Shown piece by piece: positions 1 to 7,022 of a stretch of 37,592 nt of DNA. This DNA is from CAZKWG01 sp964615375. Lineage in GTDB: Bacteria; Myxococcota_A; UBA796; CAZKWG01. The stretch's first letter is position 1; each line of letters starts with the position of its first letter. The notes beneath the pieces are model-generated. The model was not told the DNA's origin and made no database searches. It saw only the letters and a program-made list of their open reading frames with translations. A program made the position numbers and the translations under genes. The stretch lies in NCBI GenBank assembly GCA_964615375.1, contig CAZTOW010000073.1, positions 1 through 37,592 of the forward strand. The letters are read 5' to 3'.

Positions 1-188
1 TGGATGAGCGCCGGGTTCTCTCAACCTATGCGTCTACGTACATTCTGGGTTAGAGCCTCGGGTGTAGGGCGGCGTAGGAGGGCACACGATCGTCCACCGC
101 TTGTCTCCGAAGGGCCAGCCTGGAGCGCGCCGTCGCTGTGCTGGGGTCCGTTGCCGAGGCCGTGATAAGGCGAGGAAGGAGGAGCGCC

Positions 189-386
189 ATGGACCAGACC
201 TGTCCGCCACGGGCCCACGATGAGCAGCCCGACGAGATGCCCCTGGACCACCTGCCGCCGGTGTTGGCGGCCGCGATGGAGCGTCGTCGGCGCTTCGCGC
301 AGGCGGCCCGGGAGATCGCCACGCAGACGCCGCGACCCTGGGATCTGGACGTGGTGGAGCTCTTGCGGGAGGATCGCGCACGCTGA
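189..386 (+). CDS. Small hypothetical protein, possibly antitoxin-like
   Basis: A 65-residue protein. The ATG at 189 is chosen because AAGGAGGAG lies four bases upstream; an earlier in-frame start at 138 has no such site. The product is charged, with an Arg-rich middle (MERRRRFAQAAREI) and a C-terminus ending DVVELLREDRAR. Small antitoxins of type II toxin-antitoxin pairs often end in a similar Glu-Leu-Leu-Arg-Glu-Asp-Arg stretch, but no toxin gene follows: the next 460 bases hold only degraded sequence. I do not recognise the family. It may be an orphan antitoxin or a remnant of the accessory region that also holds the broken DUF1016 gene. Bases 1-188 upstream show nothing I can name. Confidence 0.45.
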   Translation: MDQTCPPRAHDEQPDEMPLDHLPPVLAAAMERRRRFAQAAREIATQTPRPWDLDVVELLREDRAR

Positions 387-847
387 GCCGGCTGGCCCCG
401 TGAGAGCGGCTGAGCGCACAGGTCCGGGTGCTTCTCGGCCGGGTCGAGGGGTGCTTCGACGGGATCGTCTCGATGCGGCCGCGCTTCAGGCTCGCCCAGA
501 AGCTCGACGGCGCGCCCGCGAGGTGGCCCACCCACACGCTGAAGGAGCGCTGTGGCCTGACGGATCGACGCCTGGCGAGGCCGGGGCTGCGCGCGAGGTC
601 CAGCGCGCCCGGTTCCGCTCCTCAGCCAGCTGCTCCACGAGGATCTCGGCGACCCCCAGCTCCGCCAGGTTGCCCCGGGTGACACGCTCCACCGCCGCGA
701 CCGTCTCCCTCACCCGCGCCTCGTCCACCGGCCCCCACCCCTCCACGTCCGCCGCAGTCCAGCGGACCAGCAGCGCCGACGCCTGCGCTCGCGCGTGCTC
801 GGCGGCGCGCTCAGCGTCGAGCCGAGCCTTCTCTGCTCTCGTCGGCG
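387..847. other. Gap without an intact gene; probable gene remnant on the minus strand
   Basis: No convincing complete gene is present. On the minus strand, roughly 840 down to 590, one frame reads like the tail of a real protein: an Ala/Arg/Glu-rich helix (AEKARLDAERAAEHARAQAS) followed by a compact stretch containing GWGPVDEARVRETVAAVER and ELGVAEILVEQLAEE. Helical charged tails of this kind occur at the C-terminus of Uma2-type predicted nucleases, but the nuclease part is absent. I take this as a decayed fragment beside another decayed nuclease gene, and give no product. Confidence 0.35.
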
Positions 848-1366
848 ATGTCCGCGCGTTGGACAGCTCTGCACAGGGCACGGTCACGCGCGTGGCGGAT
901 CGCGTCCCAGGGGTTCTCTGTTCGCAACCTGAAGAACTTCCGCCAGGTGGTCCTGACCTGGCCGGACCTGGACCCGCGGCAGGTGCTGTACGCGGTCCTG
1001 GGTCCAAATCGGCAGACAGCGTCTGCCGACTTGCTGGAGTTCCGGCAGACGTCGTCGGCCGAATCCACGCTCGACCTCCACGCCCCAGGATTTCCCAGCC
1101 TCACCGCTCGCGCCTTGGTGACGCCGGTCAACATGCAGGTCTACCTCAACTGGATCGCGGAGAACCTGACGAAGCCGGACGAGCGCTCACCCGCGGGTCT
1201 GCTGCTGTGCGCGGGCAAGGACGGCGAGAAGGTCCACTACGCCACCGCCAACCTGCCGCGCGCGGTGTTCGTCTCACGATACCTGACCGCCCTGCCGTCT
1301 GAGGAGCGGCTCTCAGCCTGTCCGCTGTCTGGGCCTCAGCCCCGCCGCGCCACGAAGAATCGGTAA
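848..1366 (+). pseudogene. DUF1016 (YhcG-type PDDEXK nuclease) gene, core deleted
   Basis: Two separated pieces match the DUF1016/YhcG family of predicted PDDEXK nucleases. Near 911-970 the frame reads GFSVRNLKNFRQVVLTWPDL, the conserved end of the N-terminal DUF1016 domain. From 1133 it reads MQVYLNWIAENL, then GLLLCAGKDGEKVHYA and SRYLTALPSEERL, the conserved C-terminal end of the nuclease domain. Family members have well over 100 residues between these pieces, carrying the catalytic Asp and Glu-X-Lys; here only about 55 unrelated residues remain. The conserved N-terminal part before GFSVRNL is also missing. This is a remnant with an internal deletion, not an active nuclease. It runs a few bases into the 3' end of the opposite-strand methyltransferase gene. 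Confidence 0.7.
1009..1029. repeat. Perfect 9-bp inverted repeat inside the DUF1016 remnant
   Basis: TCGGCAGAC and its exact complement GTCTGCCGA flank the trinucleotide AGC. A third copy of CGGCAGAC lies at 1043-1050. The element sits where the nuclease core should be, so it may be part of what replaced the deleted segment. Confidence 0.6.
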
Positions 1367-2073
1367 GCGTAGTGCTGGCTGTGCTCGCGGTGCATCCGCG
1401 GCTCGGCCGCCAGCTCGTCCAGCGCGGCCAGGGCCTCCGCGTCCCCGGCGTGGCGGACGCGGAGCGCTTCGATGCGTCGCTCCATCGGCGTGTAGAATTC
1501 GGTCCACCACGCCTCGTCCGGGAGGTCGAACTCGTCGAGCACGGTCCAGGGGCCTCGCTCCAGGAGCGCGCGCACGTCGCTGGCGGAGCCCATGGTGGGG
1601 TAGTCAGCGAAGGCGGCGCGCACCACGGTGGGGGGATCGCTGGTGCGCCACACCGCGTCGGTGAAGGCGAGGTAGCCCCCCGGTCGGAGCAGCGCGGCGC
1701 AGAGGGGGAGGGCGCGCGCCAGCCCGAGGTTGTAGAGCGCGCCCTCGGACCAGACGAGATCGAAGCGGCCGGGCTCCAGATCGAGCGCCGTCAGGTCCGC
1801 TACGCGAGCCTCCACGCGATCCTCCAGGCCCTGCGCCCGCGCCTCAGCGCGCAGGCGCGTGATGTGCGGGGGGTGACGGTCGATCGCGAGCACGGACCCC
1901 CCCGTGAGCCGGGCGAGCTGGAGGCTCTGCGTGCCCAAGCCGCAGCCGAGGTCGACGATCCGCGGCGCGGGCGGGAGATGGACGCAGGCCGCCAGCGCGC
2001 GCCTCAAGGACGCGAGATCGCCCGGACCCTGACGCGGCAGCGCCTCGAAGAGCTCGTAGAAGACCGGGTTCAT
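1336..2073 (-). CDS. Class I SAM-dependent methyltransferase
   Basis: A 245-residue protein with a Rossmann-type methyltransferase core. Motif I is VDLGCGLGTQ (residues 40-49), followed by the acidic motif II residue in LAIDRH (Asp65) and a motif IV-like DLVWSEGALYNLG. The C-terminal third carries Trp, Glu and Tyr residues that probably form the substrate cap. It should transfer a methyl group from S-adenosylmethionine to a small molecule; the substrate cannot be read from sequence. The start at 2073 is supported by AGGAG seven bases upstream. It is transcribed in the same direction as the sigma-54 activator gene 112 bases upstream of it, but that gap is long enough for its own promoter. No sign of truncation. 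Confidence 0.88.
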   Translation of the reverse strand: MNPVFYELFEALPRQGPGDLASLRRALAACVHLPPAPRIVDLGCGLGTQSLQLARLTGGSVLAIDRHPPHITRLRAEARAQGLEDRVEARVADLTALDLEPGRFDLVWSEGALYNLGLARALPLCAALLRPGGYLAFTDAVWRTSDPPTVVRAAFADYPTMGSASDVRALLERGPWTVLDEFDLPDEAWWTEFYTPMERRIEALRVRHAGDAEALAALDELAAEPRMHREHSQHYAYRFFVARRG

Positions 2074-2185
2074 GGGCGCTCCTGGTGGCCGCCGACCTCG
2101 GCGTCCTCGGCGGCGCCGTAACCACGGAGGCGGGCTCTGTCGCGCTGGCGGCGCGGTCTACCCCGCCGTCCGGCGGACCCGGGGA

Positions 2186-3928
2186 TCAAGACTGGGGAGA
2201 TCCCCCGCCTCGCGGCGTGAGCGCCTCGGGCAGGGGCGGCACCTCCGCGCCGACCGCCCGCGCCAGCTCCTGGAGGGCCGCGAAGTCCTTGCGGAAGCGC
2301 TTCAGGTGGTTGCCCGCATGGATCAGCGCCTCGACCCCCAGGAGCCGCGCGGCGGAGCTCGGATCTCCCTGCTGCCGCAGCGCGGCGGCGACGATGGCGC
2401 CCTGGATCCCGAGCGCCTCGTCCAGGCCGGGAGGCCGCGCCCCCTCTCGTCGCAGACGGTCCGCCTCCTCCACGAGGCTCTCGGCACACTCCTCGATCAG
2501 GGTGAGCAGGGGGCGGGCGCCGCGTCGCGATCGGGCGGAGCTCAGCGCGGCGCGGACGTCCTCCTCCTCCACCCGGACCTCCGTGGGCCAGCGCCCGACG
2601 TCCGGGCAGACCCGCCGACAGGCCGCCAGCCACGCGCGCTCTACGGCGCCGCGCAGATCGCGCAGGTTCCCCGGCCAGCGCTGCTGCCGCAGGATCAGCG
2701 CGGCCCCCGCCGAGAGCGAGACGTGATGGTTGTGCGTCCTGGACCGATGGATCTCGACGAGAAAGTGGCGCGCCCAGCCTTCGATCTCGTCGGCGCGCTC
2801 ACGCAACGGCGGGATCTCCACGGCCAGGGTGTCCAGACGATAGTACAGATCCTCCCGGAAGCGCCGATCCTGTATCAGGGCCCGAAGATCCTCGTTGGTC
2901 GCCACGATCAGCCGCACGTTCACCTTGACCTCGTCCGCCGGACCCAGCGGCCGGTACCGGCCCTCGTCCAGGAGCCGGAAGAGCTGCACCTGCGTGTCTG
3001 GGGACAGCCGCGCGACCTCGTCGATGAACAGGGTCCCCCCCTCCGCCTGCCGGACCAGGCCCTGCTGGTTCTCGGCGCTGGTGAACGCGCCCCGCTTCGA
3101 GCCGAAGAGTCGCACGCTGGCCATCTCCGGGCTGAGCGCCGCGACGTCCGCCGAGACGAATGGGCCCGCGCGCCCGCTCCGATCGTGGACCCAGCGCGCG
3201 AGCCAGCTCTTGCCCGTGCCCGACTCTCCGAGCAGCAGGAGCGGCTGGTCGAGCTGCGCGAACTGAAGCAGGGTGCGGATCGTGTCCTGACCCTTGGGGC
3301 TCACCGCGGGGAAGGGGCTCTGGACGGCGGCGCTCGTGTCAGAGAAGGGGAGCCGGTCCAGGAAGAGCGCGCCGAGGCTCGCCAGCGCCTCCAGCGCGGC
3401 GCCGCAGCGGGCCCAGGGCTCGAAATCGCCGTCCCCGACGAGATCCGGGCTGCGGAGCTCCAGCGTGACCATGCCACAGGTCCCGCCCACCCCGCGGAGC
3501 GGCAGGGCGACGAGGTGGGTGGTGTCTCGCGCTGACAGGACCCGCCGTGACTGCGTGAAGGCCGCCGCTCCAGCCCCGCCCGCCGTGGGGCTCCAGTCCG
3601 AGCCCGTCAGGGGCACGAAGCTCCGAGACGTCACGTCGATCCAGAAGCCTGTGCCGCGCTCCGAGATCGCGCGCCAGGCCGTGGTCGACGTCCAGGGTGA
3701 GGCGCCTGCCTGGTCTCCCACGAGCTCCAGGCTGAAGAGGCCGCGATACCCGAGATCGGGCCGCAGGTGGACCGCCCCGCGCAGCAGCGTCGTGGTCTCC
3801 GCCCAGCCGGTCTCCTGGAGCGCCGCCTGGAGCACCTCGGCCAGCGCCTGGATCAGGACGCTGGCCGCGCCCTCGAAGCTCGACTGGGCCCGGAGTCTGG
3901 TGAAGAGCAGCTCGATCGACGGCGACAT
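2186..3928 (-). CDS. GAF-domain sigma-54-dependent transcriptional activator
   Basis: A 580-residue bacterial enhancer-binding protein. Residues about 15-195 look like a GAF sensor domain. An AAA+ core follows, with Walker A GESGTGKS (234-241), Walker B GGTLFIDEV (297-305) and an arginine-finger segment RFREDLYYRL near 356. The C-terminus (about 500-545) contains a Fis-like helix-turn-helix reading GDPSSAARLLGVEALIHAGN, with a longer turn than usual. The loop that normally reads GAFTGA and touches sigma-54 reads GAFTSA (280-285), so a key glycine is serine. The ATG at 3928 has GAGGTAGAG just upstream. The gene is divergent from the kinase gene, whose start lies only 41 bases away. Its targets are unknown; the kinase operon is the obvious candidate. 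A phosphorylatable receiver domain is absent, so input is probably a ligand or protein at GAF. Confidence 0.92.
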   Translation of the reverse strand: MSPSIELLFTRLRAQSSFEGAASVLIQALAEVLQAALQETGWAETTTLLRGAVHLRPDLGYRGLFSLELVGDQAGASPWTSTTAWRAISERGTGFWIDVTSRSFVPLTGSDWSPTAGGAGAAAFTQSRRVLSARDTTHLVALPLRGVGGTCGMVTLELRSPDLVGDGDFEPWARCGAALEALASLGALFLDRLPFSDTSAAVQSPFPAVSPKGQDTIRTLLQFAQLDQPLLLLGESGTGKSWLARWVHDRSGRAGPFVSADVAALSPEMASVRLFGSKRGAFTSAENQQGLVRQAEGGTLFIDEVARLSPDTQVQLFRLLDEGRYRPLGPADEVKVNVRLIVATNEDLRALIQDRRFREDLYYRLDTLAVEIPPLRERADEIEGWARHFLVEIHRSRTHNHHVSLSAGAALILRQQRWPGNLRDLRGAVERAWLAACRRVCPDVGRWPTEVRVEEEDVRAALSSARSRRGARPLLTLIEECAESLVEEADRLRREGARPPGLDEALGIQGAIVAAALRQQGDPSSAARLLGVEALIHAGNHLKRFRKDFAALQELARAVGAEVPPLPEALTPRGGGSPQS

Positions 3929-3969
3929 CTCTACCTCGATGACCTCCTCCAGGATATCCAGGTCTGACC

Positions 3970-6243
3970 TTGTCTGCGCAGCTCCTCCTCGGCCGATACC
4001 TGCTCCTGGACCGCCTCACCAGCCGACCCGAGGCGGAGGTCTGGCACGGCGAGGACCAGCTCCTCTCCGCGCCTGTCGTCGTGAAGCAGCTCCCGCTGCG
4101 GCCCGACCGCGTCGAGGAGGTGAGCCGCGAGCTGGCGGCGCTGCGCCGACTGGAGCTCCCCTGCGTCGCGCGCCTCCTGGACGACGCCGTGATCGACGGG
4201 CCCGACGGGGAGCGGGTCGCGCTGGTCCTGGAGCGCGTCGAGGGCGAGCCCTGGTCCGCGCGGGCGGGTCCCGTGCCCTGGAGTGAGCTTCGCCCTTCGG
4301 TCCTGAGCCTGCTCCGCGCGCTGCGCGCCGTGCATGGCGCCGGCGTGTTCCACCGGGACTTGAAGCCGGAGCACATCCTCGAGCGCCGCCCGGGAGAGGT
4401 CGTCTTGCTGGACTTCGGGCTGTCCAGCGGGCGCGGCGTGAGCCCCGGTCGCCGCTCGGGTCTGGGCTGGGTGGGCTCGGCGCGCTACGCCGCCCCGGAG
4501 CAGCTGGTGGACGGGGAGGGCGCGGACGCCCGCAGCGATCTCTACGCCGCAGGGCTCATCCTCTACGAGCGGCTCTCCGGCGTTCACCCCTGGGCCTCTC
4601 TGAGCGAGGAGGAGCTGGCCTCGCCGGTGCGCCCCCGCGCTCCCGCCCCGCTGTCCTCGGTGGCGCCGCAGGTCCCGGTCGAGGTGGCCCAGGTCATCGA
4701 TGTGCTGCTCCAGAAGCACCGGCGCGACCGCCCCGCCTCGGCCGAGGAGGTCCTCTCCCGCCTGGGCTCCGGCGCGCGCGAAGAGCTCGATCAGGCCCTG
4801 GTGGGGTGGAGGGCCCGCCGCTGGACCCGTCGGGAGCTGATCAGCGTGTTCGCGGGCCCGGAGCGCATCTTCCGCCTGCGCAGCGACGCCGTCGCCACGT
4901 TGTTCAGACGCGCGGGGGATCAGGGCGAGGATCTCGCGCGCGAGCTGAGCGACTGGCTCTCCACGGGGCGGGCCCAGTGGCGCGACGGGGCGGTCTTCAT
5001 CACGCGGGACGCCTTGAGCGCGCTGAGCGACGCGCGCGACCCCCTGCCGCTGGAGCCCGCTCTTCGCCTCGCCGATGAGGCCATGGACCAGGGGCAGCTC
5101 ACGCGGGCCGGGCGCCTGCTCACGGACGCGCTGCGCCAGGCGGAGGTGGAGCGCGACCAGCGCGGCGTGGTGGCCCTGCTCAGCGCGCGGGTCCGTCTGG
5201 CCCTCCTCCTCGGCTCCCCGAGGGCCATCGAGCTCGGCCTGTACGAGCTCGACCGCTCCGGCCTGCCCCGCGCCGCGCGGGCCTCGCTGGAGAGCCTGCT
5301 GCGGGCGGCGCGGGCGGTTCGTCGGGGCGAGATCGCGGAGGCCCGGGCGCGGCTGGACGATGTGCCCCCGCTCCCGCTGGAGGGGCTCGACCGCTGGCGC
5401 CTGGTGCTGCGCGTGGAGCTGGCGCAGTTCGACGACGATCTCGCGGAGGGCGCCTCAGTGCTGCGGGTCGCGCGCGCCTGGGCGTCCGGCTGGGGCACCG
5501 AGACGGCGCGCGCTGATCTCGCGGGGTGGGAGGCCAACCTCGCCTACCGGCTCGGCGACATGAGGCGCTCCGCCGCCTGGGCGCGGTACGCGCTGCGACA
5601 CAAGCGCCACGGGACCGGGCGCCTGTCTGCGCGCGCGAACCTGGCGGCGGCCCTGCTGGACGGGGGGGATCTGTCGGCCGCCGAGGCGGAGGCGAGGATC
5701 CTGCTGCGTGACGCGCTCGCCTCTCGGCACGTCCCCACGGCGGCGCGCGCAGAGTGGGTGCTGCGCAGCGTCGCCTACCGGGCGGGCCGCGCGCAGGAGG
5801 TGGACTGGGAGCTCGCGGACGCCGCGCGGACCCTGGGTGGGCACTGGGGCGGGCAGATCGTGTTCACGGAGGGCGCCGTCGCCTGGCGGGCGGGGCGGAT
5901 CGCCGAGGCGGAGCGCTTCGCGCAGGAGCTCCAGCCCCTCTGGGGCGCCAGCGAGGACAGCAGCGTGCGTTGGATGGCGCGTTGCGTCGCGCTGGCCTGG
6001 GCGCGCGCGCCCGACCCCGAGGCCATCCAGACCCACGCCGCGCTCGCGACCGGGCTCTCGCTCCCCGGGCTGGCCGCGCAGGGGCTGGGCCTGCTGGCCT
6101 GGGCCGCTCCCCAGCAGGCGGCCGGGATCCGCGCGCTTCTGCCTTCGGTGGTCCTCCGCATCCCGCTCGCCTTGCGGAGGGGACGCCGCGAGCTCATGAC
6201 CCTCGACGAAGTTCACGATGGAATTCACAGCTCGCGGGGCTGA
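3970..6243 (+). CDS. Ser/Thr protein kinase with long helical C-terminal region
   Basis: A 757-residue protein that begins with a Hanks-type kinase domain (about 1-265). It has the ATP-anchoring Lys39 in VVVKQLP, the catalytic loop HRDLKPEH (128-135), LLDFG (146-150) and AAPEQL as the activation-segment end. The glycine-rich loop is degenerate: the region around 14-25 lacks GXGXXG. The remaining 490 residues are Ala/Leu/Arg-rich paired helices that resemble TPR or similar solenoid repeats, suiting protein binding; no membrane segment is seen. The only plausible start is TTG at 3970, with a modest AGGT upstream. It is the first gene of a tight run: the next gene starts 38 bases after its stop, and the protease gene follows 30 bases later. 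It may act in the same signalling system, but linkage is the only evidence. Confidence 0.87.
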   Translation: MSAQLLLGRYLLLDRLTSRPEAEVWHGEDQLLSAPVVVKQLPLRPDRVEEVSRELAALRRLELPCVARLLDDAVIDGPDGERVALVLERVEGEPWSARAGPVPWSELRPSVLSLLRALRAVHGAGVFHRDLKPEHILERRPGEVVLLDFGLSSGRGVSPGRRSGLGWVGSARYAAPEQLVDGEGADARSDLYAAGLILYERLSGVHPWASLSEEELASPVRPRAPAPLSSVAPQVPVEVAQVIDVLLQKHRRDRPASAEEVLSRLGSGAREELDQALVGWRARRWTRRELISVFAGPERIFRLRSDAVATLFRRAGDQGEDLARELSDWLSTGRAQWRDGAVFITRDALSALSDARDPLPLEPALRLADEAMDQGQLTRAGRLLTDALRQAEVERDQRGVVALLSARVRLALLLGSPRAIELGLYELDRSGLPRAARASLESLLRAARAVRRGEIAEARARLDDVPPLPLEGLDRWRLVLRVELAQFDDDLAEGASVLRVARAWASGWGTETARADLAGWEANLAYRLGDMRRSAAWARYALRHKRHGTGRLSARANLAAALLDGGDLSAAEAEARILLRDALASRHVPTAARAEWVLRSVAYRAGRAQEVDWELADAARTLGGHWGGQIVFTEGAVAWRAGRIAEAERFAQELQPLWGASEDSSVRWMARCVALAWARAPDPEAIQTHAALATGLSLPGLAAQGLGLLAWAAPQQAAGIRALLPSVVLRIPLALRRGRRELMTLDEVHDGIHSSRG

Positions 6244-6281
6244 GCCATGAAGAGACGAACCCCTGAGAAGGAGTCGTGTCC

Positions 6282-6992
6282 ATGTTCGCGCTGATCACCC
6301 CCTACAACTACGCCATCCCCGAGATCGACAAGGGCTCGGGCGACCTCGAGAGCCTCAGCGGAGGCGTCGCCGCCCTCCCCAACGCCGCCGGCCAGGCCCC
6401 CAACCTGCAGACCTGCGGCGTCATCTACGCGGAGGACTACGCCGGCTCCGGCTCCTGGGACGTGGCCGAGTACATGGCGATCTTCCCCCCCTCCGGTCAG
6501 TCGCCGCCCGCGCTCGCCGCCGACCAGCGACACCCCGCCGAGTTCGTGCTCAAGATGCGCTCCACGTCTACGGCCTTCGCCAGCCTCGCCAATTTCCAGG
6601 CCGCGGTCGCCACTTACCGCCAGGCCCGGGGCTCCGAGGTCCCCTGCGTGGAGGCGCTGGGCCGCCGCTACGCCGACCTTCAGAGCGACTGGGCCGCGGC
6701 GGGCTTCCCCAACGCCAACCAGGGCGCCGAGACCCGCGATCTCTACGCCGGATCGGGCACGACCCCCATCGGCTGCGCCTTCCTCGCCCGCACCAGCAAC
6801 AACACGACCACCCAGCACTGGGTGCTCTTCGACAGCCGGCCCTTCGACAACATCCGCAGCGAGGTCCGCGCCCAGAGCTACGCGAACGTCGCCGCCTTCC
6901 TCTCCGCCATGGCCACCCTGCGCGCCAGCTCCCCGGTGGCCTTCCGCCACGCCGTCGAGCAGGCCACCCACTTCGGCGACGTGCCCTGGTAG
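6282..6992 (+). CDS. Unrecognised 236-residue protein between kinase and CHAT-SAVED protease genes
   Basis: I do not recognise this family. The ATG at 6282 is preferred over the in-frame GTG at 6276, because AAGGAG ends eight bases before the ATG but only two before the GTG. The protein has no signal peptide or membrane segment and is rich in Ala, Ser, Asn and aromatic residues. Features include an N-terminal MFALITPYNYAIPEID, several cysteines (CGVIY, PCVEAL, GCAFLA), an Asn/Thr run SNNTTTQHW and a C-terminal HFGDVPW. It is probably a folded cytosolic protein. It lies between the kinase and the predicted protease with gaps of 38 and 30 bases, so it is likely co-transcribed. By position it could be a substrate, inhibitor or adaptor of the protease; nothing in its sequence proves this. 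Confidence 0.8.
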   Translation: MFALITPYNYAIPEIDKGSGDLESLSGGVAALPNAAGQAPNLQTCGVIYAEDYAGSGSWDVAEYMAIFPPSGQSPPALAADQRHPAEFVLKMRSTSTAFASLANFQAAVATYRQARGSEVPCVEALGRRYADLQSDWAAAGFPNANQGAETRDLYAGSGTTPIGCAFLARTSNNTTTQHWVLFDSRPFDNIRSEVRAQSYANVAAFLSAMATLRASSPVAFRHAVEQATHFGDVPW

Positions 6993-7022
6993 CTCCTCCC
7001 CTCCGCGACCGAGAGGCCCCCG

